A DNA stretch of 57,168 nt. Origin: Bacteroidales bacterium. GTDB taxonomy: Bacteria > Bacteroidota > Bacteroidia > Bacteroidales > Paludibacteraceae. The DNA is taken from assembly GCA_022783865.1 (NCBI GenBank), contig JALFYY010000028.1:1-57168 (forward strand), read 5' to 3'. Every line of letters begins with the position of its first letter. The first letter of the stretch is position 1. A program made the translations under genes and the position numbers. Of the stretch, positions 14,001-22,621 are shown piece by piece. The notes below the pieces were generated by a model. The model worked only from the letters and a program-made list of their open reading frames with translations, was not told the DNA's origin and searched no databases.

Positions 14001-17000
14001 GCAGAACAAACAGGTTACATACCTGAACAAACAGACTATCTACCCCAAGAGCGACATTGACCTTTATGCCGTATGGCGTACGCCTGCTATCGGCGATACT
14101 GTTATTATCCGCTACTGGGAACCCGCGCCCAACAGCCGACAAAGCCATATCATTGCCGAGACCAAAGACACGAAAGACACCACTGACCTGAAAGGATTCA
14201 CCATCAGCAGCCTCAACAAGCACGATGTTTGGGTGCTGGAGAAAGCCAACGCCACACAGTTCTACATCAAGAACTACATCACCGCTCATTACCTCTGCCG
14301 CAACAGCGACGGCTCACTATTTATCGGAACGGAGGACGAGACCCACACCGTATGGAACTTTGACGAAAACCATCGAATCTACTATCAAGGCACAGAGGGG
14401 AAACAGTATATGCACTTCGACCTCAGCAAGAGATATTGGGCAACTACAGCCACCGACCCTGAGGGAACGCTGGACCTGCTCACGGGCTCCATACGCCAAC
14501 GCGAATATCTTGCGGAGAACACCTTGAAGTCCGGCCAGGAATCGTATCTGCTCTACGACACGCTCAGCAAGCACACTATTAACGGCATCGCCTACCCGTT
14601 GCCCGCTATTGCCTATCAAAAAGACCCAACAGGACACCAAGACTTGACGCTCCTGTTTACCAAATACTACGAAGAACAGTTTCATATCCATGACAACAAA
14701 GGAGATTGGAACCAACTCATTATCAAAGCCCCATCTAAAATCAAAACACTCTCTGTCTGCACTCTTTTCCCTACGCAGACAGCATTCAGTATGGAGCAAT
14801 CGTCGGTGAGCCAAAGCGGCGATAATGTAGGTAAAGTCATCCTCTCCGTAACGCCGAAAGATGTGCCATTGGAGAACTATAAGGTGATGGGCAAGTATGT
14901 GGATTACATCGACTCATTTATCTGTACTGTAAGTGCAGACACCATCCGCCATACTCGGCGAGAGGCATTCGTCCGCCGCACAAGTTACACGCGTGACAAC
15001 GACCGTGTTACGCTCTACTGTAAGAAAACCGAGAGCGAAGACCTCCTTTCTTCCGTGCACTTTGGTTACAACGATACTATCACAGTCCATCAGGGTATCG
15101 TAAGCGGGCACCACTACCGACAGTGGGAACGCTACTACGCACATGACAACAGCCTCATCAGCACCATTGGGGAAGTTCTACGTAATCATGACCTTGAAGT
15201 TGACCTGAACAATAGCAATTTTGCCGTACAGGCCGTAGACAACGCGACAGGCGCACCTGCCACATGGCTGCGCATCCACCTCAGCGGCAACACCATAAAA
15301 CTGCAAGCGACCGAAGAGAATACACTCGGCTTTGACCGCACAGCAAGGCTCATCATCTCTAACTTCCATAGGGACCAAGAACACGACGGCGATGAACTGA
15401 TGACCTCTCTCACCATCTCCGTCACGCAATCCTCACGTTTCACGGACACTAACGGCGACCTGCTGGTGCGCAACAAAGGTATCGCCAACAAGCAATTCGA
15501 CGAACGCGGATTACAACAGGTGCATACCCAAGAACAAACGCTCTACTACATCCCGGGCGCGAAAAACGAGTTTATCTATCTCCACCCCCGCGAGCGGCAC
15601 ATGCCAGGCTGGCAACTATGGTACGACTACGACCAACTGACGCGCATCCCCGACAGTATCGCCGCTTTCCCCACTGATTATATTTGCTATAAGGGTGCGA
15701 ACAACAAAGCAGAGAACCTGCATATCATCGGAGCAGGCGAGTTCTCACAAGGTATTTACGGAACGGCGTGGAGAAACTTCTACACGGATATTGATACCCT
15801 CTCGCCCGTCGCTCGTGTGCGGCTCCATATTCCGAGCAATTGGACAGGTGTTCACCACATTGCCGGCGATTTTTCCAACTACGCCGACTACGGCAAGAAC
15901 TTCAATACCAAGGTGCGCGACACCATTTGGAATGAGGGACATACCGATTTCACGCTCAGTTACTATATCTATGAGCCCACCCTCTCCTATCGGCAGATAT
16001 GGACACTAGTACATGCGGACTCAATGGCAGCCAAGATGGAGACTTGTCACGGAGAAAAAGGGCAATGGTTAGAAGACTACAACATCATCGCTCCCGCCGA
16101 GCAAGGCGTAACGCTCACCAAGGAGTACCACGCGCATAACTACTCGTACAAGAGTCAACTTTGCTATATCTACAAAGACGCAAACGGCTTCCACCGCGTG
16201 GGCGATACCACCGATGTCAACAACACGATGAAAGTGCACCGCATTGTGCAAATGGGAGATACCTACTACGAGATAAAACCCAATAATTCCAAGGACTACT
16301 CGTGGGACAAGGAGAACGACTACCTGAATATTCCGCCCCTAACCCAAGGGAATACGTACTACCACTATGATGGTACCAACTCTGTCAAAATGACCCATAT
16401 GCTCTGCGCATATCCTGATAGGCTGAGCATTAAGGAGGGTATCAAACAGGGCTACAAGATTGTGCGTTGGAATGTTACCTTCATGCCACAAAATCAGGTG
16501 GGTCCATGGCCGGAAGACGAGAGCGGGTCGGCTCTTATCAGTGACAAGAAGATTCAAGAAAACTATGTTGTACTCTCGAAGCAAGACTTCGATTTTGACC
16601 TGCACGAACAAGAGAACCTGACCTACTATACAACCCCAATTAGTTGGGATGAAAGTTCCTCGGGATTCTATTATCCCGCGTCCTGCGGCATTACCGACGA
16701 TGTCGGTTGTCGCCCCGCCTCCTACCCTCACCGCGGAGAATATGCGCTTCTGAACACTACACGCGATATGGGAGAAAAGAATTACTTTGCTTTGTTTGAG
16801 AATCGCTCCGGTGTACGCGAGGGCTATATGCTGATGAGTGATGCCCCCTCCAAACCCGGATTGATGACCATGCTCAACGTGGACCAACGCCTTTGCTCCG
16901 GACAGAAGATGTTCTGTTCGGCCTGGGTGGGGAATCTCAACAATAACGACCGCGCTTACCCTTCTTATGCCAATCCCTCACTTAAGTTTGAGATACGCGG

Positions 17001-20000
17001 ACGATATACAGGTGAGAGCGAGTGGCATAGCGTTACGGAGTTTATGACCGGCGAGATTAAGCGACAAAACACCATTGACGAGAACGGATACCAACAAGGC
17101 ACTTGGTATCAAATCAACTTTGAGATAGACCTCAAGAACGATTACGACTACTACCAGATAGCCGTCTATGACTTTGCCCCTACGGGCATGGGCAACGACT
17201 TCGTGCTGGACGACATCGTCATCTACGCCAACGAAGTGCCACTGGATGCCTACCAAGCCTCCACCGACTGCTCCGCTACCTCTGTCAAGTCTATCGTGCG
17301 GATGGACTATGAAGCATCAAAAGAAGACCTCTCGGGCGACACGCTCTACTACCAAATTTGGGATAACACAAACAAGACTGCCGTTAGCGTGTTCCCCGCC
17401 TATCTTGTTGCCAAAGGGCACGCTACGCAAAGCGAATACGGCACAGTAGCCATCCCGCCACGCAACATCACCCCCGATGGCAAAAAGTTTACTACCCTTT
17501 CTGCCCTTATGCAGAAATACAATGAAGACAAAGAACAGTACCAACAATGGGAAGACAGCGGCAAAAAAGGAGATGCACCGACAGTAACCAGCATGGGCTT
17601 TGTCAAAGAGTCGGTAGACAATGTGGATAACCCCGAACTGCGTGAGACACGCTGGATACTCTATATCATACACGAGGCGGAGATGAACGCCGCACAAAGC
17701 TACGAAGTACGCGTGGCATACGGCGCAGACGACTTAAATAGTACTATCTGTGCACTGCGTTCACCGCTGACCATCACGAATGCTTTTGAATTAGCCATTG
17801 ATGGCGATCCGCAAGCGAACTTCGAACCTACCACCTGCGGAAACGAAGAGTTCAACCTGTCGGTCAATGTTAACATAGCAGTCATAGACCCCGCAACCGG
17901 CAAACTGGTTACGCACACTGGGAAAGCAATGAACGATTGGCTACTACTGAACAACACAAACGCAGACGAGGAAGATACCTTCAACCTCTCTACATGGCGC
18001 TCCAAAGCCCTGCACCCCGACAGCACCGCAGGACACGGATACTATTTCCATCAGATAGAAGACGCACTCGTCTATGACCTGCGCAGGAATGATGAGAACA
18101 ATACAAACCGCTTCGTAACCGAACTGGCAGCCATAGACATCAATAAATTCTCTGACACGAAAAATTATCAAATCATTTACGACCTCTGCATGAGCGGAGA
18201 GTTGCTTTTAGGTAACCTGAATACGAGCATTTATATCCGCCCGGGCAACCGCATACGCTATGCCGTGATGCCCATTGTCGGAAGCGTGTACGATGAGAAC
18301 GGCAATCCTATAGACATGTGCTACACCCACTCAATCGTAAACATCTCCGCCCCTGTTGCAACCGATTATACATTAGATATCGGAGGCACCCCGTCCGAAC
18401 AACTGCCGGAGCAACTGCGCGACAAGCCCGCACGCATCCGACTGAGCAGCGAGCAAGCCCGCACGCAAGCGATCATGCTGCCCATGCACGAGCGCAAAGG
18501 GGTGATCCTACCCGACACCATCACGCTTGTTTCCTCCACCGACCCCAACTTCAACCCCGACAAGCACTGGTTTGCCTACGAGCCCGACAAGAAATACGAC
18601 TTCTCGGGAGGTGCTACAGCTCCCTACTACAAGGAGACGGACGACACCTGCTATCTCACCCCCGTTTCCGCATCCCTCTGCCCCGAAGGTAAGACCCTCT
18701 TCACGCCGCGCGCCGGCTACGAATACACCTTCCGCATTCCTTTGACATCGCTCAAGGGTACTTCCTCCGATTCGGAGAACACCTGCCCCGTAGGCACCTC
18801 CTACTTCACACTCGCCATCACGCCTGACTACCTGCTATGGACTCCGCAGCGCAACAGCCAAAACCGCTGGCAAGACGATGCCAACTGGACGGCGGTAGAT
18901 GCCATGGGACAAGCTATCTACGGTGCAAAAGGCATGGTGCCGCAATCACACAGCAGCGTAATCATCCCCGCGCTATCCCACGACTCGCTCTATCCCATCG
19001 TCTCCACCAAATTGGACAGCATCAACCGATACGACCTCTATTATCAGCCCGCGTCCTGCCACGCTGTCTATTTCCAATCGGGTGCGAAACTCGGGCAACA
19101 ACAGTTGCTGGACTACCAAAAAGCCTTCGCCGACATCACGCTGACTGCACAGCAATGGTATATCGTCTCCACGCCCATCCAAGAGACCTTCTCCGGCGAC
19201 ATGGCTTTCTACACCGACGGCTCCGACTCGCAGCCCTTTGCGCCTAAGTCGGGAGAGACCAACCGCACATACAACACCTCGTATATCTCCACCTACAGCC
19301 GCAGTTATGAGAACTTCAACCCTGAGGGCGGTACTTTCAACAATCCCGAAGCCACGGTAGCCTCTACAGGCTGGAGCAACGTGCTCAACACCCTCGCAGA
19401 CTCGCTCAAGACAGGACAAGCCTTCTCGATGATGCTCTGGCGCGGAGATGATGCGGCAACAGACGCGACCATCCGACTGCCGCGCCCTGACAACGTATAT
19501 TATTACTATTACGAGAACGGCACCAAATCGCCCTACTACGAGAATATCCCTCGCAACATGGCGAACATCGGCAAATTGGCTTTCACGCCCGAAGCAGATG
19601 AAACGATGCAGATTACCCTGACCAACAAAACCGCATCTGAGTACTTTGCTTTCGGCAATCCTACCATGGCATATATCAACATGCGGAAATTGCTAGAAAG
19701 CAACAGCGGTCAAATATGCGGTACGTTCTACTACAAGAACGGCGATGCATGGAGCCCGCTTAGCACTGCGATGGAAGCTTATGGTATGCTCACCCCTTCT
19801 GAGAAGAATAACTACTTCCTTGCGCCCACCCAAGGCGTGATGCTCTGCGCTGCCGATGGCACAAAGAAGAAAGAACTCACCATTGACCTCTCCGCAGACA
19901 TGCTCTCTATTCAGCCTGCGGCAACCACGCCTGCACAGAGCAGCAAGCCGGCGCGCGTGCAAGCAAAAGGACAGTCAAGTGCCTTGCTCACCCTCACCGC

Positions 20001-20709
20001 CGCCACACCTTTCCGCTACGACGGCACCTACCGCTCCACCGTGCGCGTTGCAGAGCACACGATGGCTTCCAACGAGATAGTGGACGGCGAAGACCTGCTG
20101 CTCATGGCTGCCAACGCCGGCACAGAAGACGACGGCTACTTCACCACGCCGCTCAACCTCTATGTCCTCGACCGTCAGCATGCTCTCTCCGTGGACATGC
20201 GGCAACAACTCACCTGCCTGCCGCTGCTCTTCCAATACGGCAACGGATACACACCCGAGCAGACCACGCGCCTCCAAGTGAACATCACAGGGCAGTTCGC
20301 CGCACCCGTCTATCTCTGCGACACGCTCAACCACACCGCCACACTGCTCCACGACGGTATGTATATCGACATCGAGACCCCGCAAGCCAACACGCTACGT
20401 TATTACCTCCTCTCGCAGGAGGAGAGCGGCGACAACCCCACAGAGCCCGAAGTGCCGACCGATATGAACGATGCGGACGCCGCGGAGACAGACCTTGACG
20501 TGCAACTGGTGTATGGCAACCAAACGGTCAGCCTGCTCTGCAACTATCCCATGCAGCAAGTCTGCGCCTACGACCTCGCGGGGCGCATGATTCTATCCCG
20601 ACTGGTCGGGAATGCACATACCGCAACCCTACCGCTGCAAGCTGGAGCATACATCATAGATATCACCACAACGAAAGGAACACGCACATGCAAAGTAATG
20701 CTTCAATAA
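11059..20709 (+). CDS. Giant (3216 aa) T9SS-exported surface protein with Listeria-Bacteroides repeats
   Basis: A signal peptide of about 29 residues ends near Y-G-Q-E-G. InlB B-type (Listeria-Bacteroides) repeats are recognisable by F-x-G-W-x-T/A-D and L-Y-A-x-W: one near residue 291 (F-L-G-W-N-T-E-A-D) and a cluster at about 700-1010, including F-R-G-W-A-T-D near 891 and F-I-G-W-A-T-D near 972. A BACON-like segment (about 1407-1458, ending L-T-I-S-V-T-Q-S-S) and a galactose-binding-like fold ending N-D-F-V-L-D-D-I-V-I-Y near 2050 follow. The last 70 residues form a T9SS type A sorting domain (A-Y-D-L-A-G-R, L-P-L-Q-A-G-A-Y-I-I-D, C-K-V-M-L-Q). No enzyme motif was seen, so adhesion or a structural surface role is inferred. 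Its stop overlaps the next gene by 22 bases. Confidence 0.88.
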   Translation: MKTCISFPFIYLFLLCCCAFSSFSPLYGQEGCGLTSKQANVSATQALQKSMSQSERLPVIFNAGFYDYYIQYKSSSTSRPVASKYFGFMHPDGTVYLMTYNESATQLQFAPYDPLHKSQDITATNATDSTFFLSFTGQSGDNAAIGAAGQLVNVNSDLKAGFRVFKYDVGYVEYNGKNYEYDRIWLIEKDPETETFYNLDVVWEGETPVLKRMNTGDYCNTFRKESSMIQVWATDNSRTVRCLSYHDGDGKLIRQDNLFPDNQKKYYTESLQQNTADVLSRTAARLIVPEGYDFLGWNTEADGSGATYAENSIYRGLTNEMVDLYALNMIWQVQYGKDKATARFTATKEPAVYQAQISLDPSMASGSGGVEISLLSQRYVSAGETPASPVEWGYSGELATDGSDNAFTTGAGSATLRVNNTISCTLQLDLTDPNKPQLRILLPYVLNVYNETEGNGLWAFTKQSNGRWAIPDFTLPASIDNTTPHLWVGKGKKEDALSADWSFGWLPISAQGCEERTVGSAEGARGALYIDTTSVKPNYDLTFSPVGYSLVYDKTTLNDNGYFLPFTEKSTGVWETEMITDLPSTAGKNYRVHLNKQASPTSIEGTVAAYRAEGKGVSENTAMEQMPQKSSTTTFNADNLNAKYAGRAGIFRLEETSCEGNMHTHFVPYIFTCILPNAHNVNYVNIENDTTYLSIENPVYAAPECPWERKGYVFKNWDTDTNGMGLTVNAGETVQLDEEKVKRLTQDDSLRLRFYAQWLKRDTITLHRNLNPSDGQIKQQYTVETRVNTFDLCSEWANDKADSAIIGWSLEPQGKILYNAGGQVITMGKNIDLYAVWEQSCTVTYHENIGSTSKTRQEQGFIHRDFTLRRFRDFRKDTPSWSHLADNMQFRGWATDPEGTQVFYEDGAQLRLSSNITLYAQWDKTYTIQYFANGGVLTKDSIISASVQSGKAYTLLNYFTSWHQPNASCYFIGWATDRTQAQNKQVTYLNKQTIYPKSDIDLYAVWRTPAIGDTVIIRYWEPAPNSRQSHIIAETKDTKDTTDLKGFTISSLNKHDVWVLEKANATQFYIKNYITAHYLCRNSDGSLFIGTEDETHTVWNFDENHRIYYQGTEGKQYMHFDLSKRYWATTATDPEGTLDLLTGSIRQREYLAENTLKSGQESYLLYDTLSKHTINGIAYPLPAIAYQKDPTGHQDLTLLFTKYYEEQFHIHDNKGDWNQLIIKAPSKIKTLSVCTLFPTQTAFSMEQSSVSQSGDNVGKVILSVTPKDVPLENYKVMGKYVDYIDSFICTVSADTIRHTRREAFVRRTSYTRDNDRVTLYCKKTESEDLLSSVHFGYNDTITVHQGIVSGHHYRQWERYYAHDNSLISTIGEVLRNHDLEVDLNNSNFAVQAVDNATGAPATWLRIHLSGNTIKLQATEENTLGFDRTARLIISNFHRDQEHDGDELMTSLTISVTQSSRFTDTNGDLLVRNKGIANKQFDERGLQQVHTQEQTLYYIPGAKNEFIYLHPRERHMPGWQLWYDYDQLTRIPDSIAAFPTDYICYKGANNKAENLHIIGAGEFSQGIYGTAWRNFYTDIDTLSPVARVRLHIPSNWTGVHHIAGDFSNYADYGKNFNTKVRDTIWNEGHTDFTLSYYIYEPTLSYRQIWTLVHADSMAAKMETCHGEKGQWLEDYNIIAPAEQGVTLTKEYHAHNYSYKSQLCYIYKDANGFHRVGDTTDVNNTMKVHRIVQMGDTYYEIKPNNSKDYSWDKENDYLNIPPLTQGNTYYHYDGTNSVKMTHMLCAYPDRLSIKEGIKQGYKIVRWNVTFMPQNQVGPWPEDESGSALISDKKIQENYVVLSKQDFDFDLHEQENLTYYTTPISWDESSSGFYYPASCGITDDVGCRPASYPHRGEYALLNTTRDMGEKNYFALFENRSGVREGYMLMSDAPSKPGLMTMLNVDQRLCSGQKMFCSAWVGNLNNNDRAYPSYANPSLKFEIRGRYTGESEWHSVTEFMTGEIKRQNTIDENGYQQGTWYQINFEIDLKNDYDYYQIAVYDFAPTGMGNDFVLDDIVIYANEVPLDAYQASTDCSATSVKSIVRMDYEASKEDLSGDTLYYQIWDNTNKTAVSVFPAYLVAKGHATQSEYGTVAIPPRNITPDGKKFTTLSALMQKYNEDKEQYQQWEDSGKKGDAPTVTSMGFVKESVDNVDNPELRETRWILYIIHEAEMNAAQSYEVRVAYGADDLNSTICALRSPLTITNAFELAIDGDPQANFEPTTCGNEEFNLSVNVNIAVIDPATGKLVTHTGKAMNDWLLLNNTNADEEDTFNLSTWRSKALHPDSTAGHGYYFHQIEDALVYDLRRNDENNTNRFVTELAAIDINKFSDTKNYQIIYDLCMSGELLLGNLNTSIYIRPGNRIRYAVMPIVGSVYDENGNPIDMCYTHSIVNISAPVATDYTLDIGGTPSEQLPEQLRDKPARIRLSSEQARTQAIMLPMHERKGVILPDTITLVSSTDPNFNPDKHWFAYEPDKKYDFSGGATAPYYKETDDTCYLTPVSASLCPEGKTLFTPRAGYEYTFRIPLTSLKGTSSDSENTCPVGTSYFTLAITPDYLLWTPQRNSQNRWQDDANWTAVDAMGQAIYGAKGMVPQSHSSVIIPALSHDSLYPIVSTKLDSINRYDLYYQPASCHAVYFQSGAKLGQQQLLDYQKAFADITLTAQQWYIVSTPIQETFSGDMAFYTDGSDSQPFAPKSGETNRTYNTSYISTYSRSYENFNPEGGTFNNPEATVASTGWSNVLNTLADSLKTGQAFSMMLWRGDDAATDATIRLPRPDNVYYYYYENGTKSPYYENIPRNMANIGKLAFTPEADETMQITLTNKTASEYFAFGNPTMAYINMRKLLESNSGQICGTFYYKNGDAWSPLSTAMEAYGMLTPSEKNNYFLAPTQGVMLCAADGTKKKELTIDLSADMLSIQPAATTPAQSSKPARVQAKGQSSALLTLTAATPFRYDGTYRSTVRVAEHTMASNEIVDGEDLLLMAANAGTEDDGYFTTPLNLYVLDRQHALSVDMRQQLTCLPLLFQYGNGYTPEQTTRLQVNITGQFAAPVYLCDTLNHTATLLHDGMYIDIETPQANTLRYYLLSQEESGDNPTEPEVPTDMNDADAAETDLDVQLVYGNQTVSLLCNYPMQQVCAYDLAGRMILSRLVGNAHTATLPLQAGAYIIDITTTKGTRTCKVMLQ

Positions 20710-21122
20710 TGCCCTCTGCTTTCACCTCGACCTCTGCTTTCACCTCTACCTCTGCTTATCACAGCGGCAGCGAGGCGGTCTCCGCCCCGCGCACATACGA
20801 TGTGATGGGCAGGGATATTACCCCGATAGGGTACTATGGCAGCAACGAGGGCACAAGCATGGCGGGGAGGCAACAAGATGCCTTCCTCACGGCGGATATG
20901 TACCTTGAGCAATGCAGCCGAGCAGGGGTGGCACAGACCCCATACCAATACGCCACCGTCGGGGCAGAGCAACCCATATACAAAGTGAAGCCAGGGGGAG
21001 GTACGGGTGTCATCCCTACCCCGCCAGCACCCATAGGGGACTCCATAGGTTTTCTGCTCCTGCTCGCATGCTTATACACTTTCCACCGCCGATTCAGACG
21101 GAAACATAAAGCCCAAGAATAG
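20688..21122 (+). CDS. Small protein with a C-terminal Pro/Gly-helix-Arg tail, coupled to the giant gene
   Basis: 144 residues from an ATG preceded by AAAGGA at good distance; an ATG overlapping the giant gene's stop (20709, TAATG) is an alternative giving 137 residues. The N-terminus repeats S-A-F-T-S-T twice and has no signal peptide. The middle is polar (Y-D-V-M-G-R-D-I-T-P-I-G-Y-Y-G). The end is tripartite: a Pro/Gly-rich piece (P-G-G-G-T-G-V-I-P-T-P-P-A-P-I-G-D), one hydrophobic helix (I-G-F-L-L-L-L-A-C-L-Y-T-F) and a basic tail (H-R-R-F-R-R-K-H-K). That layout resembles sorting tails of the PEP-CTERM kind, though the exact motif differs. The overlap implies co-translation with the giant protein. 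The function is unknown; it could be a membrane partner. Confidence 0.72.
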   Translation: MQSNASIMPSAFTSTSAFTSTSAYHSGSEAVSAPRTYDVMGRDITPIGYYGSNEGTSMAGRQQDAFLTADMYLEQCSRAGVAQTPYQYATVGAEQPIYKVKPGGGTGVIPTPPAPIGDSIGFLLLLACLYTFHRRFRRKHKAQE

Positions 21123-21141
21123 GGATGTTACAAAAACACAA

Positions 21142-21182
21142 CAGAGGTCGCACGACATAGCGTCATGCGACCTCTGTTTTTG
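21142..21182 (+). terminator. Strong bidirectional terminator
   Basis: A perfect 11-bp stem (CAGAGGTCGCA at 21142-21152, TGCGACCTCTG at 21166-21176) is followed by TTTTTG, and A-rich sequence lies on the other side. It separates the giant-protein operon from the convergent chimeric gene. Confidence 0.88.
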
Positions 21183-21200
21183 TTATTTCGAGCACTTCTC

Positions 21201-21959
21201 TTACGGCGCCACGCGGTTGATGTCGCGGGGGAACATCGAGCACTCCTTCACGTTGTTAATGCCCAAGAAGCAAGCCGTGATACGCTCCAGTCCGATGGCG
21301 AAACCGCCGTGAGGAGGCATGCCGTTCTTGAAGGTATCGAGGTAGAAACGGAAGTTGTCGGGATTCATACCGCGCTTCAACATCTTCTCGCGATAGTCCG
21401 CCTCCTTGTGGATACGTTGCCCGCTGGAGGTAATCTCCAATCCGCGCATCAGCAGGTCGAAACTCAGCGTCAGTGTGGGGCCTTCGGGGTCGTCCATCGC
21501 GTAGAAAGCACGATGCTGACTGGGGAAATGGGTTACAAACACAAAGTCCGAACCAAACTGCTCCGCCTGCGCACAGCCTGACCAGAAATAAGAGATCCCT
21601 GGCGTATGCTTGCCGCTTTTAGAGACAAAACTCGTGTCAATAGCAATCGCATACCTATGCCCCGGGTGTTTGTCAACGAAGAATCGATTGAACGCTATCC
21701 AGTCAAAAGTCTTTCGGAAATTCTGACGGAATCGCTGCTCGCACGACTTGCAATAGCGGGCCAGTTGAAGAAAATTTATTCTTCTGCTGATGGTTAAAAC
21801 TCCGATCATGGCATCCATGAAAAAAGAGACGAAAGATGCCTTGACCGATTTCTGACTGCGATGGGCAGTTGCACACAAGTTCCTGACTTGTTCGAGTGGA
21901 CTGATATAGGTATGATTGTAATACACGACAAAGATGCTAAAAATCAGCCACTTGTGCAA
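21201..21959 (-). pseudogene. Chimeric ORF: transposase N-terminus fused in frame to the C-terminus of an archaeal-type aspartyl-tRNA synthetase
   Basis: The frame is open for 252 codons (TTG first). Residues 1 to about 131 look like an IS transposase, with a candidate catalytic Asp in A-I-A-I-D-T-S-F-V-S-K-S-G-K. From about 132 onward the sequence is the end of an archaeal-type, often non-discriminating, AspRS: F-G-S-D-F-V-F-V-T-H-F-P, L-M-R-G-L-E-I-T-S-S-G-Q-R-I-H, G-M-P-P-H-G-G-F, class II motif 3 (G-L-E-R-I) and the family's terminal F-P-R-D-I-N-R. The anticodon-binding domain and motifs 1 and 2 are absent, so it cannot be an active synthetase. The junction is near 21566. An insertion with flanking deletion, or an assembly join at a repeated IS, would both explain it. 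Another AspRS gene must exist elsewhere in the genome. Confidence 0.75.
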
Positions 21960-21990
21960 GTTTTTAGGCTAAAAAAAATACGTTAAAGAA
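21567..21990 (-). mobile_element. 5' remnant of an insertion sequence (IS4-type DDE transposase)
   Basis: The transposase part of the chimeric ORF (21567-21959) plus upstream sequence containing ACTTGCACAAGTGG, which could be near the IS end. Only about 130 residues remain; later catalytic acidic residues and the 3' terminal repeat are missing. The outer boundary at 21990 is a guess, because no target-site duplication can be recognised with one end gone. Confidence 0.5.
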
Positions 21991-22497
21991 CACTTTTTTT
22001 TGATGACTTTTTGCTCCGAGCCAACGAACTGATAACATATAGTCCGATAGTACTTAACTATCACAAAATAAACTTATTAAAAAAAATACTCACGAACTAT
22101 TGCAATAAAACACAATCTTATATATTACAACATAGAATGCTATAGTAATTACTTGTATAATTCAACATAAGCAACATATTAGTGCAACAAGCCTTGCAAA
22201 TATGCGGTAAATTTCGTATCTTTACAATAAAACAAAAAGATTCAAAAACACCAAAATCCGTTGCATATGTAAATAATCTGTCAGATAACTATTTCCACTC
22301 AAACAAGGATACACTGCAATTGATATATTTTGTCGTGCAGATTTTGCCTCATCTCCATCATTACAAAACACAATACTACCTAAAGTACCTGTCACTTATT
22401 GAAGCAACACTCTTGCCAACCAATGCGCTACATATCATCGCCCGTTTCACTACGCTCCATGTCGTTTTACTGCAGCACCTCATCAGCAGACCATCAG
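21991..22497. other. AT-rich gene-poor stretch with a possible short transcript
   Basis: No convincing gene is visible. The open frame at 22182-22535 has no coding-like composition. A weak -7-like box TATCTTTA at 22217-22224 points right toward the hairpin at 22498, so a non-coding RNA of about 290 bases is possible but unproven. Confidence 0.3.
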
Positions 22498-22520
22498 CAC
22501 CCCTCGCAAGGGGTGTTTTT
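22498..22520 (+). terminator. Rho-independent terminator-like hairpin
   Basis: CACCCCT, a four-base loop and AGGGGTG (22498-22515) are followed by TTTTT. No gene ends nearby on the plus strand, which is why a short RNA upstream is considered. Confidence 0.55.
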
Positions 22521-22621
22521 CTATATGATAAATAGTCTGCCCTTTCATCAAGAAATAAGTTCCCCAAAGACCTGCAATATACAACCCTTACAAAGATTAC
22601 AAAAAACTACAAATGTCCACT

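Noticed and set aside
22182..22535. 117-codon ORF in the AT-rich gap
   Set aside because: Starts before the only promoter-like box, has no domain or coding signature, and runs through the terminator hairpin.
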